From positions 1-46,956 of the forward strand of contig CATKWX010000013.1 of the NCBI GenBank assembly GCA_949840345.1: DNA of 46,956 bases. The letters are read 5' to 3'. A program made the position numbers and the translations under genes. The notes below the pieces were generated by a model. It was given only the letters and a program-made list of their open reading frames with translations, was not told the origin of the DNA and searched no databases. This document shows, piece after piece, positions 33,014-41,746 of this stretch (position 1 is its first letter; every line of letters begins with the position of its first letter). Origin of the DNA: an uncultured Eubacteriales bacterium. Its GTDB lineage: Bacteria; Bacillota; Clostridia; TANB77; CAG-508.

Positions 33014-33955
33014 TTATATAAAGCTTATTTGTTTTCCATTATCTTGAATAATGAAGCTACTTGGCTTTGATTCTGTTATTTTATCTGTTTTATTTATATT
33101 TCCTAATAATAATGGCGAATTTTTATCGTGTAATTTTATATTTTCTTTTGCTAAATCTGGTCTTTTATTCGCATAACAATATTTGCAACCATTTAAGCAA
33201 GTATCATAAGCCCCAATATCTCTACTTGGTATACAATGACAACCTTTTCTCATAGGTTTTGCTTTTACTGTTTTATATTCTACGCCATTTGCCCTCTCTA
33301 ATATTTCTTTTGTTGTGCAACCTGATACATGGATACCATATTTCTCATTATTTTCATCAGTTCCACAAGTTTGAGTATATAAGTTATATTTCTTTGATAT
33401 TTCCCCAATACCCTTTAATATTTTTATTTTGTCATCTTCTGTAAGGTCAATAATTTCAGGCATATTGTAGTCTAGTTTCTTATACATTTCTACAAAGCTA
33501 AATATACATCTTTGAACATAAGGAGCAATTTGCTTTGCTATATATTCAAATGTTTCTAAATGCTTTCCTACTGTATATTTTTTAGTTAAAAGTATTGGGT
33601 CATATCTCCATAAAACTTTTTCTTTTCCAACAATTTTTGATAAATCTATAAGCGTTTTTATAGATTTATCAATACTTGGTACATTTGGCTCTATTGTTTT
33701 ATCATAAGCTGTTATTGTATAATGGCATATAATTCTATACCTTTCGTTTATTTCTTTCATATTCTTTAGCATAGGCTTATAATTTTTTGAGCAAAACATT
33801 AAACAGTCTACATCTTCTGGTTTTAGGCTTATTTTAGAAACATTATTTTGAAATAGAGGATTTCTTGAATAAGCAAATCCTTCGTTTATTCTGTTCATTA
33901 GCCATTCGCTATAATAATTTACTATATCTGTTCTTCCACCTACATTTACTATCAT
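33014..33955 (-). CDS. DUF1848 family protein
   Basis: 313 residues. MIVNVGGRTDIVNYYSEWLM, GFAYSRNPLF, VLWRYDPILLTKKY, RCIFSFVEMYKK, then CTTKEILERANG and the C-terminal CLNGCKYCYANKR. The CxxGCxYCYA cluster looks like an Fe-S site and the barrel is radical-SAM-like, but the reaction is unknown. RBS AGGAGG. Functionally reminiscent of DUF5131 a few genes upstream. Confidence 0.9.
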   Translation of the reverse strand: MIVNVGGRTDIVNYYSEWLMNRINEGFAYSRNPLFQNNVSKISLKPEDVDCLMFCSKNYKPMLKNMKEINERYRIICHYTITAYDKTIEPNVPSIDKSIKTLIDLSKIVGKEKVLWRYDPILLTKKYTVGKHLETFEYIAKQIAPYVQRCIFSFVEMYKKLDYNMPEIIDLTEDDKIKILKGIGEISKKYNLYTQTCGTDENNEKYGIHVSGCTTKEILERANGVEYKTVKAKPMRKGCHCIPSRDIGAYDTCLNGCKYCYANKRPDLAKENIKLHDKNSPLLLGNINKTDKITESKPSSFIIQDNGKQISFI

Positions 33956-33993
33956 TGATATTCCTCCTGTTTGTGTTACTTTTAAATTGTAAT

Positions 33994-34440
33994 TTATCTC
34001 TCTAATCTCATATATAGAATTGGATATGGGTTTCCTTGTTCATCTAGTTCTGTTCTCTTATAAGTTCTAAATCCCATATATTCATAAAAGCCCTTTGCAT
34101 TTGGATTTTGTTCATTTACCGTTAACTCATTAACATTATAATTTTCTATTCCATAATTTAATAATTGCCTTCCTAACCCTTTTCCTCTTTTACTATTTTT
34201 AATAAATAACATTTCTAATTTTTGATTTTCAATTCCCATAAATGCAATAGGCATATTATCATCATTTTTAGCAACAACCAAATGAGCTATTTTATTTAAT
34301 GCTTGTGGTACATATTTCTTAATGTTCTCTATTTCTTCATTTGACAAAAATAAATGTGTTGCTTTTACTGAATTTTTCCACACTTCTAGTAATTCATTTA
34401 TTAGTATTTCTGTTCTTTCTTTTACTTCAATTATTATCAT
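33994..34440 (-). CDS. GNAT-family acetyltransferase (YjaB-like)
   Basis: 148 residues. VWKNSVKATHLFLSNEEIEN, IAFMGIENQKLEMLFI, SKRGKGLGRQLLNYGI (acetyl-CoA loop) and NPNAKGFYEYMGFRTYKRTE, then PYPILYMRL, matching the YjaB/YiiD-like group. Stop codon overlaps the AAATTACAATTT motif. Confidence 0.9.
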   Translation of the reverse strand: MIIIEVKERTEILINELLEVWKNSVKATHLFLSNEEIENIKKYVPQALNKIAHLVVAKNDDNMPIAFMGIENQKLEMLFIKNSKRGKGLGRQLLNYGIENYNVNELTVNEQNPNAKGFYEYMGFRTYKRTELDEQGNPYPILYMRLER

Positions 34441-34471
34441 ATTTATCTCCCTCGTAAATTGTAATTTCTTG

Positions 34472-34825
34472 TTATGATTTACTCAACATTTCTATTGACT
34501 CATCTTCATTTGAAACAAAGAAAATATCTTTTCCTTTATTGCTTTCATAAATAAAGTCTTTTAATGGTTTGCTCGTGTATTTTGAATAATCTCCATATAT
34601 TGCAAATTTTGTTTGGTAATTTATAAATTTTTGTAAAATCTCTCCTGCTAAACCTTTACTTAATATAAAGAAGTCCTCTACTATTGCACTTTTATTCAAT
34701 GCTATTTTATTACAGTTTGTTTCATATTTTATGGTCATAATGAAATCTATTGCTGTTTGAACATCTTTTATTATAAGTTCATTACTATTAACTACCACTA
34801 TATCTTTTATAACTTTTGTTTTCAT
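34472..34825 (-). CDS. DUF4180 family protein
   Basis: 117 residues: VQTAIDFIMTIKYETNCNKI, ALNKSAIVEDFFILSKGLAG, EILQKFINYQTKFAIYGDYS, KYTSKPLKDFIYESNKGKDI. Matches the DUF4180 pattern in order and length. Function unknown. Separated from neighbours by short spacers with the AAATTACAAT motif. Confidence 0.8.
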   Translation of the reverse strand: MKTKVIKDIVVVNSNELIIKDVQTAIDFIMTIKYETNCNKIALNKSAIVEDFFILSKGLAGEILQKFINYQTKFAIYGDYSKYTSKPLKDFIYESNKGKDIFFVSNEDESIEMLSKS

Positions 34826-34855
34826 ATTCTCTCACTCCCTCAAGATTGTAATTTT

Positions 34856-35380
34856 TTAGTTAATATAATTTAACAATGGTTTTAGATATTCTTTATCAGT
34901 CCAATCACATCTTTCTCCTACTGCACTCATTAGTGCTTTCATCCAAGGTTCATAAGTTTTAGGATCCTTCTTTGCTATTGCCTTTTGTAACATTTTGCAT
35001 AAAGTTCTATCTTTAAATGACATACTTTCTTCATCCCAAGCACCTCTACCATAGAATGTAGGAATATCTTTCAAATCTTCTTTAAGATTATGTGCTTTCA
35101 CTTCATTAAATGCTTCTTCTTCAAATGGAGATGCACCAACACAAAGTATAGCCAATTTCTTGTCTTTTAGTACCTTATAATTTTTTCTTAAAAATGACAA
35201 ACCTGCTATACCAGAAGCATAAATTCCACCACATAAAATTATTGTACTATATTTTTCAATATTTTTTATCTTTGCATTTGGTGTTTCAATACTATCAAAT
35301 TTTGTTTCTTCAATTAACCAATCTACATACTTTTTTGTTGCACCATACTTTGATTGATAAATTATTATACCTTTTTTCAT
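34856..35380 (-). CDS. Flavodoxin-domain protein
   Basis: 174 residues: IIYQSKYGATKKYVDWL is the FMN phosphate loop, TIILCGGIYASGIAGLSFLR and KKLAILCVGASPFEE follow, and FYGRGAWDEESM is typical of the HemG-like flavodoxin_5 group. Either a protoporphyrinogen oxidase-like enzyme or a generic electron carrier; no heme genes nearby. Confidence 0.85.
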   Translation of the reverse strand: MKKGIIIYQSKYGATKKYVDWLIEETKFDSIETPNAKIKNIEKYSTIILCGGIYASGIAGLSFLRKNYKVLKDKKLAILCVGASPFEEEAFNEVKAHNLKEDLKDIPTFYGRGAWDEESMSFKDRTLCKMLQKAIAKKDPKTYEPWMKALMSAVGERCDWTDKEYLKPLLNYIN

Positions 35381-35445
35381 TTTTTACATCTCACTTTTAA
35401 TTTACTAATCGTAGCGACAAATTACTATTTGTCTTACAAAATAAT

Positions 35446-35487
35446 ATCATAAAGCTAAGTAGTTTTCAATTACTACTTAGCTTTTTT
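35446..35487. terminator. Hairpin GCTAAGTAGT/ACTACTTAGC (repeat copy 1)
   Basis: ATATCATAAAGCTAAGTAGT, then loop TTTCAATT, then ACTACTTAGCTTTTTTC. Nearly the same element is at 44812-44864 and, diverged, at 41331-41382. Good terminator on plus, weaker on minus, one base after the beta-helix gene stop. Confidence 0.75.
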
Positions 35488-36579
35488 CTATTTAACTTCT
35501 AATGTATAATTTGTTTTTTCTCCATTTATATATAAATAATATATTCCGCTACTTACTTTATTATTGCTTATTATTAAAGTTTTAAATTGCTCTTTTGCCT
35601 CAAAAGAAATAATTTCTTCTTCATTTTCGCTTATTACACTGATTTTATTTCCTTTGTCTACTTTGTTTGTTAATGAAACGCATATTGATTTTTGTTTAGA
35701 AGTTGTTTCTGGTTTTTCTAACATATCTGAGCCTAACGCAATTATATTTCCACCATTTATTTCAAATCCATCATCAGTATCAATTCCTGCATCCCCTCCA
35801 GTAGGCGAACCTATTGTATATATGTTTCCTCCATTTATAATTAAGTTCTTATTTGAATCTATTCCATCTCCTTTTGCATTGATAAATATGTCCCCACCAT
35901 TTATTGTAATTAAGCCACCATCTCCTCCTGCATTGATTCCATCATCTTGACATTCAATATTTATTGTACCGCCATTTATTGTAATATCATTTGTTTCAGT
36001 TGCAATTCCCTCGCCTTCTTCTTGATTTCCATATACATTTAATGTTCCATCACCTTCTATTATAAGTTTACCATTAGAATATATACAAGCATCATATTCA
36101 CTCGCTCCACCATCTGACAAATTATTTATAGTATTTTGTGCTAATTTAATTGTTAAATTATTACTACTAATATTTGAAATTGCTGCGGTGTTTTCACTCT
36201 CAATATTAACTCCATTTAATATTAAAGTAACATTTCCTTCTGCATTTACTAATACAGATTTTTTAAATTCTCCTGTTAATGTATATTCTCCTGATTTAGT
36301 TATTGTTATATTTGTATCGTATTGGCTTAAATCTATTTTACTTTGTGAAACTCTAGTTCCTTCATCGATATCACTTGCAAGAGTTTCTTTAACAGATTTC
36401 TCTCCTTGTCTATCAAACATATCTGGTGGCATTTCGCCATTTTCCATCATATGTGGTCTTTCCCCATTTGGCATATTGTTTTCATTTGTATTTAATTTTT
36501 CATATACAAAAAAAATTGCTGTCATAATAACTGCGCCTAATATTAGTCCAATTATAAAAGTTAATATACTATTTTTCAT
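35488..36579 (-). CDS. Surface beta-helix carbohydrate-binding protein (Cthe_2159-like)
   Basis: 363 residues. N-terminal TM anchor (about 4-26), a Met-rich linker (NMPNGERPHMMENGEMPPDM), then right-handed beta-helix rungs from about 95 on with repeated INGG turns (ITINGGTINIECQDDGINAG, GDGGLITINGGDIF, DGIDSNKNLIINGGNIY, DDGFEINGGNIIALGS). Acidic DDG turns suggest calcium. Related proteins bind acidic polysaccharides. It follows the two-component genes by 83 bases, so it is a probable target or co-transcribed member. Confidence 0.8.
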   Translation of the reverse strand: MKNSILTFIIGLILGAVIMTAIFFVYEKLNTNENNMPNGERPHMMENGEMPPDMFDRQGEKSVKETLASDIDEGTRVSQSKIDLSQYDTNITITKSGEYTLTGEFKKSVLVNAEGNVTLILNGVNIESENTAAISNISSNNLTIKLAQNTINNLSDGGASEYDACIYSNGKLIIEGDGTLNVYGNQEEGEGIATETNDITINGGTINIECQDDGINAGGDGGLITINGGDIFINAKGDGIDSNKNLIINGGNIYTIGSPTGGDAGIDTDDGFEINGGNIIALGSDMLEKPETTSKQKSICVSLTNKVDKGNKISVISENEEEIISFEAKEQFKTLIISNNKVSSGIYYLYINGEKTNYTLEVK

Positions 36580-36662
36580 TTAAAAACCCCCTTTGTTAAA
36601 TTTAATGTAACAAATAAATATTGAAGAAATATTGAAAAAAAGAATGATAATTTCTTATCATT

Positions 36663-37847
36663 CTAATCTGTTAGCTTCACTATAAAATTTGTAATTCCAT
36701 CTTTGCAAATTACTTCTATTACCCCACCATACTTTTCTACAGTTCTTTTAGCTATTGCTAAACCTAATCCATATCTTTTTTCGTTTCTATTTCTTGCTTT
36801 ATCTACTCTATAAAATCTTTCAAAAATCTTTGCTTGTTCCTCTTCTAGTATTGGATCTCCCTCATTTTTTACTTGTATTTTTATTTCATTTCTTTCCTTT
36901 GTCAATTCTATTATAACTTTCTTATCTTTTTTAGTATGTTTAATTCCATTATCAATTAAAGTAGAAAGTATATGTTTTATATCTTCTTTGTCGCAGTTAA
37001 ATTCTATATCTTCTTGAATGTTTGTAACTATATTTACTTGGTTTTCATAAGCCATACTTTCAAAAGCTGATACTATAATCTCTATTTCTTTTGATAAATT
37101 AAATGTTACATAGTTATCAAAAGATGTATCTTCTATTTTTGCTAATAATAGCAAATCATTTACTAATTTATTCATACTCTGTATTTCAGTTTGAATATAA
37201 GTTATCCATTTATTTTTTCCTACTTTGTCTTCAAGAACATCTGAATTTGCCTCAATTACTGCAAGTGGTGTTTTTAATTCATGTGATGCATCTGATATAA
37301 ATTGTTTTTGCTTTTCTAAAGTTTCTTCTACTGGTTTTACTATTGTCTTAGATACCTTTTTTGCCAATATATATATGATTACGGTTGATATAAGTCCTAT
37401 ACTCATACAAAGAATTATTTTAAGTTTTATATTAAAAACTATATCTTCATTTTCCATCAATGTAACACTTATTTCATTATTTCCCATTTTTCTTACTTTA
37501 TATATGTATTTATCAATGATTCCCATTTCAGATTTGCCCTTGCTTATATCAATAGCGTGATTTCTAATTTCATTGCTTGGATCATTTGTCTCCCTAAATA
37601 TTTTAAACTCATTATTAATAGAAAATCTATAAATGTCATAAGCCTCCGCTTCTATCTGTTCTCGCAGTTCCTGTGGTCTTTCAATTCTTCTTCCATCATC
37701 TCCTGTTAGTCTATCCATCATAATTGTTGCTGACATTATGGAATCTCTATAACTTAGAACAGCATATAATATGGTAATTACTAATATAATTGATGTTAAA
37801 GAAATTTGAATAATCCAAAATATTTTTCTTTGTAATTTATCAATCAT
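36663..37847 (-). CDS. Sensor histidine kinase
   Basis: 394 residues. TM helices at about 9-30 and 140-160 bracket an extracellular sensor domain; then a HAMP-less linker, H-box SDASHELKTPLAVIEANSD, N-box STLIDNGIKHTKKDK and YGLGLAIAKRTVEKYGG. No CGG, intact to the end. Overlaps the regulator gene by eight bases. Signal unknown. Confidence 0.9.
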   Translation of the reverse strand: MIDKLQRKIFWIIQISLTSIILVITILYAVLSYRDSIMSATIMMDRLTGDDGRRIERPQELREQIEAEAYDIYRFSINNEFKIFRETNDPSNEIRNHAIDISKGKSEMGIIDKYIYKVRKMGNNEISVTLMENEDIVFNIKLKIILCMSIGLISTVIIYILAKKVSKTIVKPVEETLEKQKQFISDASHELKTPLAVIEANSDVLEDKVGKNKWITYIQTEIQSMNKLVNDLLLLAKIEDTSFDNYVTFNLSKEIEIIVSAFESMAYENQVNIVTNIQEDIEFNCDKEDIKHILSTLIDNGIKHTKKDKKVIIELTKERNEIKIQVKNEGDPILEEEQAKIFERFYRVDKARNRNEKRYGLGLAIAKRTVEKYGGVIEVICKDGITNFIVKLTD

Positions 37848-38520
37848 TTTCTTCCTCCAATTTGTATCCTATTCCTCTTACTGCTTTTATTCTTACTTTT
37901 GATTGCAATAAATTTAATTTTCTTCTTAGAAATGTTACATAAACCTCTACATTATTATATTCCGCTTCACTTTCATAGCCCCAAATTCTTTGTGCTAAAT
38001 TTTCTCTTGTAGATATTTGGTTTTTATTAACAAGTAACTGCTCTAGCAACTCAAACTCTTTTCCGCTTATTTGTATTTCATTTTCTCTACATTTCACTTT
38101 TGCATTTTTTACATCTAATTCCAAATCTCCGAATTTAAAAACATCTATTTCTTCTATATTGTTAATTCGCTTTAATATTATTTTTATTCTTGCCATAAGT
38201 TCTCTTGTAGAAAATGGTTTTGTTATATAATCATCTGCCCCATTTTCTAGTCCATTTAATTTATCTTCAATTTCCGATTTTGCTGTTAGCATAATAATTG
38301 GTGTTTTTATTTTTGCTTCCCTTAAATTTTTTAAAATTTCAAATCCATTTTTTATTGGTAGCATAACATCTAATAAAATCAAATCATAATTACTTGTTAG
38401 CGCTTCATCTTCTCCCTCTTCGCCATTTGTTTTAATATTTACATTAAATTTCTCTTTTTTTAATGTTTCCGCTATCGCATCAGCTAAACTGTATTCATCT
38501 TCAATTATTAGAATATTCAT
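37840..38520 (-). CDS. OmpR-family response regulator
   Basis: 226 residues from the ATG at 38520 (GAGGTGG upstream). Receiver domain with NILIIEDEYSLADAI, phosphoacceptor in YDLILLDVMLPIKNG, TAKSE and KPFSTREL; winged helix with ISTRENLAQRIWGYESEAEY and VYVTFLRRKLNLL. Partner of the overlapping kinase. Confidence 0.95.
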   Translation of the reverse strand: MNILIIEDEYSLADAIAETLKKEKFNVNIKTNGEEGEDEALTSNYDLILLDVMLPIKNGFEILKNLREAKIKTPIIMLTAKSEIEDKLNGLENGADDYITKPFSTRELMARIKIILKRINNIEEIDVFKFGDLELDVKNAKVKCRENEIQISGKEFELLEQLLVNKNQISTRENLAQRIWGYESEAEYNNVEVYVTFLRRKLNLLQSKVRIKAVRGIGYKLEEEND

Positions 38521-38584
38521 GTAAACCACCTCAAAACTCATTTTATATATGTTTTATTGAAAACTCATTGAATTTAATTAAAAA

Positions 38585-38695
38585 GGGCACAGTGGTGTCT
38601 TCGGAACGACGCCCATCTGTTCCCTACATACCATTATTCACTATTAATTATTCACTCTTTCCGTTAGGCAAGCAGTGCCCCTACAGTTTGTAATA
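38585..38695. repeat. Cluster of palindromic repeats upstream of the two-component operon
   Basis: Contains GGTGTCTTCGGAACGACGCC, TGTTCCCTACA, a TTCACTATTAATTATTCACT unit, and GCAGTGCCCCTACAGTTTGT, mixing two repeat families seen elsewhere (26.3 kb and 2.3 kb). Confidence 0.6.
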
Positions 38696-38711
38696 TGTTT
38701 ATTGTAATTTG

Positions 38712-39110
38712 CTATTTATTTAATTCTTTTTCTAAATCGTTCATATATCTTTTTTGCTGACTTTTTAGATATGGTTTTGCTAATAGTTTCATTATAAAAT
38801 TATTAGTTTCTATTTCTTCTGTAAAATCTAATAACACATTACCATTAGCTAATTTTTTAAATATACCTGTCCATTTACCTTTAATGTTAGTATTTTCAAT
38901 ATCAAATTTATATTCTTTTAAATTAACTTTTGAAGTGATAGTAAAATAAGTAGGATAATTATTTTTAGCATATTCGATAAAGTGTCTATCATCAGTTATT
39001 TCTATTTTTGACAAATCACTTCTCCAAGCATATTTTGTATTATCAGTTATAATATTCCATAATTTTTCTATATCACAATTAAACTCTTTTTTTATATTTG
39101 ACTTAATCAT
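38712..39110 (-). CDS. SRPBCC (START-like) family protein
   Basis: 132 residues: KKEFNCDIEKLWNIITDNTK, YAWRSDLSKIEI, GKWTGIFKKLANGNVLLDFT, EEIETNNFIMKLLAKPYLKS. Helix-grip fold with hydrophobic ligand pocket (polyketide cyclase/dehydrase-like). Ligand unknown. RBS AGGAGG; spacer carries AAATTATAATTT. Confidence 0.8.
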   Translation of the reverse strand: MIKSNIKKEFNCDIEKLWNIITDNTKYAWRSDLSKIEITDDRHFIEYAKNNYPTYFTITSKVNLKEYKFDIENTNIKGKWTGIFKKLANGNVLLDFTEEIETNNFIMKLLAKPYLKSQQKRYMNDLEKELNK

Positions 39111-39135
39111 ATTTAGCCTCCTAAATTATAATTTA

Positions 39136-40134
39136 TTATTCTAAACTATCTATATATGGTATCAAGTAATTGTTTATTAACTCTGTTCTAACTTTAGGAT
39201 TATATACTAAAGAACAAGTTAAGCATATTACAATATTTTTTTCTGGTATTACGCTAATTAGAGATCCACCAACACCATTCGCACAATATGAATCATACTT
39301 TCCTGTGTTATATTCCTTTGTAATAATTTTCATTGTTTGATTTTTAGGATATATCCACCATAAATAACCATAGTTTTTTTCTCTTTCTTTAACCATTTCT
39401 TTTATATATTCTTCTGATACAATTCTTTTACCATTATACATGCCATTGTTTAATACTAACAAACCTACTCTTGCCCATTCATCAGTTGTAAGTGATATTC
39501 CCCAACCAGTTGTATAATTTCCACTTGGGTCTTTTGCCCAACCTCTTATATTTCTTGTTTTATAAAAATGGTCTTGTGATTCTTTATCGTGTACTGGTGC
39601 AACAGGAACATCTTTAATTTCTAATGGTTCAAATAAATATTTTGTAGCAAATTCTTTTAAGTCCAGACCACTTGCTTTACGAATTATATTTGATAATATT
39701 TGAATACCAATAGTCGAATAATGAAATTTCTCTCCAATTTGTTCTTTACCACCAACTTGTGTTAAAACAAATTCTCCCCAATCATTACTTGAAAATGCTT
39801 TTGTATATGGTTCACATTTATACTTATAAGGAACTCTCATAGTTAAAAAATCCTCTATTGTTACATCTTTTAATTGCTCTTGATTTCTCTTTAATTGATA
39901 GTCTGGAAAGAAATCTAAAACTTTTTGATTAACACTTTTGATATAACCTTTATCTATTGCAATTCCTATAAGTATTGAAACAACACTTTTTGCTATTGAA
40001 AAAGTATGAATTGACTCATCTTTTGTTGCATTATTAAAATATTCCTCATATACTTCTTTATTATCTTTGTAAGCGACTATTCCAAGTGTATTGCTATATT
40101 CATCACAAACTACTTGTCTTATTTTATCTTTCAT
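39136..40134 (-). CDS. Serine hydrolase of the beta-lactamase class C family
   Basis: 332 residues. Catalytic S-x-x-K in TFSIAKSVVSILIG, Y-S-T in EKFHYSTIGIQILSNIIR, and NGVGGSLISVIPEKNI in place of the third motif. No signal peptide, so it is a cytoplasmic esterase or peptidase-like enzyme rather than a secreted beta-lactamase. RBS ATGGAGG. Confidence 0.85.
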   Translation of the reverse strand: MKDKIRQVVCDEYSNTLGIVAYKDNKEVYEEYFNNATKDESIHTFSIAKSVVSILIGIAIDKGYIKSVNQKVLDFFPDYQLKRNQEQLKDVTIEDFLTMRVPYKYKCEPYTKAFSSNDWGEFVLTQVGGKEQIGEKFHYSTIGIQILSNIIRKASGLDLKEFATKYLFEPLEIKDVPVAPVHDKESQDHFYKTRNIRGWAKDPSGNYTTGWGISLTTDEWARVGLLVLNNGMYNGKRIVSEEYIKEMVKEREKNYGYLWWIYPKNQTMKIITKEYNTGKYDSYCANGVGGSLISVIPEKNIVICLTCSLVYNPKVRTELINNYLIPYIDSLE

Positions 40135-40170
40135 TTAATCCTCCATAAAAATTGTAATTTATCTTAATAT

Positions 40171-40659
40171 TCATATTTCAACAATATGTATTTCATTTCC
40201 GTGTTCTTTTATAATATCGATTAAATCTTCTACTTTTAACCATATAGTTGCTGTATTGTCGTTTGGATGTACTCCTATAAGGTGCAAATCACTCATAAAA
40301 CCTTTGTCTATATAAAAAGTTACTTTTAATTCTTTATCGTTTAATAAACCTAATGGTGTTACAGAGCCTGGTACTAAACATATTATATTCATCAACTCAT
40401 TTTCTGAAGCAAAACTCAATGCACGAGTATTATTATTTTGTCTAAAATCCTTTAAATCTACTCTTTTATTCCCCTTTACAGTTATAAGATAGTAATTCCT
40501 TTTTTTATCATCACGCACAAAAAGATTCTTTGCATCCGCTTCTGGATATGGTATATCGATTCCAGATAGTTCTGCCATATTATAAACTGCTTTATGCTCT
40601 GTAATTTCGTGCCATATATTTCTTTCTTTTAAGTAATTGTATATTTCTTGTTTGTTCAT
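40171..40659 (-). CDS. YbaK/ProX-type aminoacyl-tRNA deacylase
   Basis: 162 residues: NIWHEITEHKAVYNMAELSG, DAKNLFVRDDKKRNYYLITV, KGNKRVDLKDFRQNNNTRAL, PGSVTPLGLLNDKELKVTFY. This is the PrdX/ProXp branch of the YbaK family (K-N-L-F-v-rD), which hydrolyses mischarged Ala-tRNA-Pro. RBS AGGAGA. Fourteen bases after the NUDIX gene stop. Confidence 0.9.
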   Translation of the reverse strand: MNKQEIYNYLKERNIWHEITEHKAVYNMAELSGIDIPYPEADAKNLFVRDDKKRNYYLITVKGNKRVDLKDFRQNNNTRALSFASENELMNIICLVPGSVTPLGLLNDKELKVTFYIDKGFMSDLHLIGVHPNDNTATIWLKVEDLIDIIKEHGNEIHIVEI

Positions 40660-40674
40660 AATTTAAACTCTCCT

Positions 40675-41289
40675 TTAATCAAATTGCGTTTGCCAATTTT
40701 CATTACTAACTGCTTTAAAACACATTTCTATTTGCTCTTTATTTGTTTTCTCTTCAGCCAAATTATTAGGTATTTCATCTAACGCAAAGTATTTAATTTC
40801 TGTTGTTTCTATGTTTTCTATAAAATTACCACCAATAATGTTGCACAATACAAATATCTTGCATACTCCATAAGCATATATTGGCTTATTGTGTTTGTTC
40901 CTATCTTGAATAGAAATTATCTTAATTGCTTCAACATCTAGCCCAGTCTCTTCTTTAGCTTCTTTTATAGTATTTGATTTAACACTTTCTAATACATCGC
41001 ACCAACCACCTGGCAATGCCCAAGTTCCATTATTTTCGTGAACTAACAAAATTTTATTATCTTTAAATATAACTGCTCTTGTATCTATTTTAGGTGTTTG
41101 ATAGCCTGTTTCATTACAAAATAACTCTTTTACTTTGTCTAAACTTATATTACTCTTTTCTGATATCATTTCTGCTGATATTTCTCTTAATTTCTCATAT
41201 CTTTCTATATCATAAACATTGTCTGTATATTCTAATCCTGATTGTGCCAAACTCTGAATTTCAATTGCCCACTTTAACCACTTTTCCAT
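40675..41289 (-). CDS. NUDIX hydrolase with N-terminal dimerisation domain
   Basis: 204 residues from the ATG at 41289 (AGGTGAT upstream). N-terminal helical NUDIX_N-like domain (WLKWAIEIQSLAQSGLEYTD, ERYEKLREISAEM), then the catalytic domain with Nudix box GGWCDVLESVKSNTIKEAKE, continuing ETGLDV. This architecture is found in ADP-sugar/ADP-ribose pyrophosphatases. RNA substrates cannot be excluded. Confidence 0.85.
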   Translation of the reverse strand: MEKWLKWAIEIQSLAQSGLEYTDNVYDIERYEKLREISAEMISEKSNISLDKVKELFCNETGYQTPKIDTRAVIFKDNKILLVHENNGTWALPGGWCDVLESVKSNTIKEAKEETGLDVEAIKIISIQDRNKHNKPIYAYGVCKIFVLCNIIGGNFIENIETTEIKYFALDEIPNNLAEEKTNKEQIEMCFKAVSNENWQTQFD

Positions 41290-41330
41290 ATATATCACCT
41301 ACAAGTTCTTATTGATATTATAAAATAATA

Positions 41331-41385
41331 TCATAAACTTAAGTAATTATCAATTACCGCTTAGCTTTATAAATTGTAATTTATA
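41331..41385. repeat. Diverged copy of the CTTAGC hairpin plus AAATTGTAATTT motif
   Basis: TCATAAACTTAAGTAATTAT, CAATTACCGCTTAGC, then TTTATAAATTGTAATTTAT. Arms pair imperfectly compared with the copies at 35446 and 44812. The 457-base gap to 41747 holds this and the two hairpins at 41573-41640; I saw no gene or riboswitch. Confidence 0.6.
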
Positions 41386-41572
41386 TTACTCCTTAATAGT
41401 TTTATTTATAGAAAAATTGCATAAATAAGTGGTATTATGATTAAACTCATAGCTTACAACAGCTTACTAATTGAATTTTTTGTTTGATTTTATTTGATAA
41501 ATAGAAAAATGTATGTTATTATTTAATCATAATAAATGAACTTTGAATGTCTCTAGTATTCAAGTCATATCT

Positions 41573-41640
41573 GTATGTGGACCACGAACCCACATACTTT
41601 TTTTATCAAAAAATATAGAGTGGACCACGAATCCACTCTA
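41573..41640. repeat. Two consecutive hairpins with identical loops
   Basis: Hairpin 1: GTATGTGG/CCCACATAC around ACCACGAA, followed by eight T. Hairpin 2: TAGAGTGG/CCACTCTA around ACCACGAAT. The stems differ but GTGGACCACGAA is the same, so the loop is conserved while the stems covary. The first resembles a plus-strand terminator. Possibly a small RNA or protein-binding RNA. Confidence 0.6.
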
Positions 41641-41746
41641 CGACTAAATACTGATAATCAGTCTTAACTTTGTCGTTATCTTGCACTTGGTAATTTTATT
41701 GTTCAAATGCAAGTAAATATTTTAAATTCATATATTACTTACCAAC

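Noticed and set aside
38640-38690. GTTAGGC near 38.66 kb as an integron attC core
   Set aside because: It is a single occurrence inside a palindromic repeat, with no paired core site and no integrase in the window.
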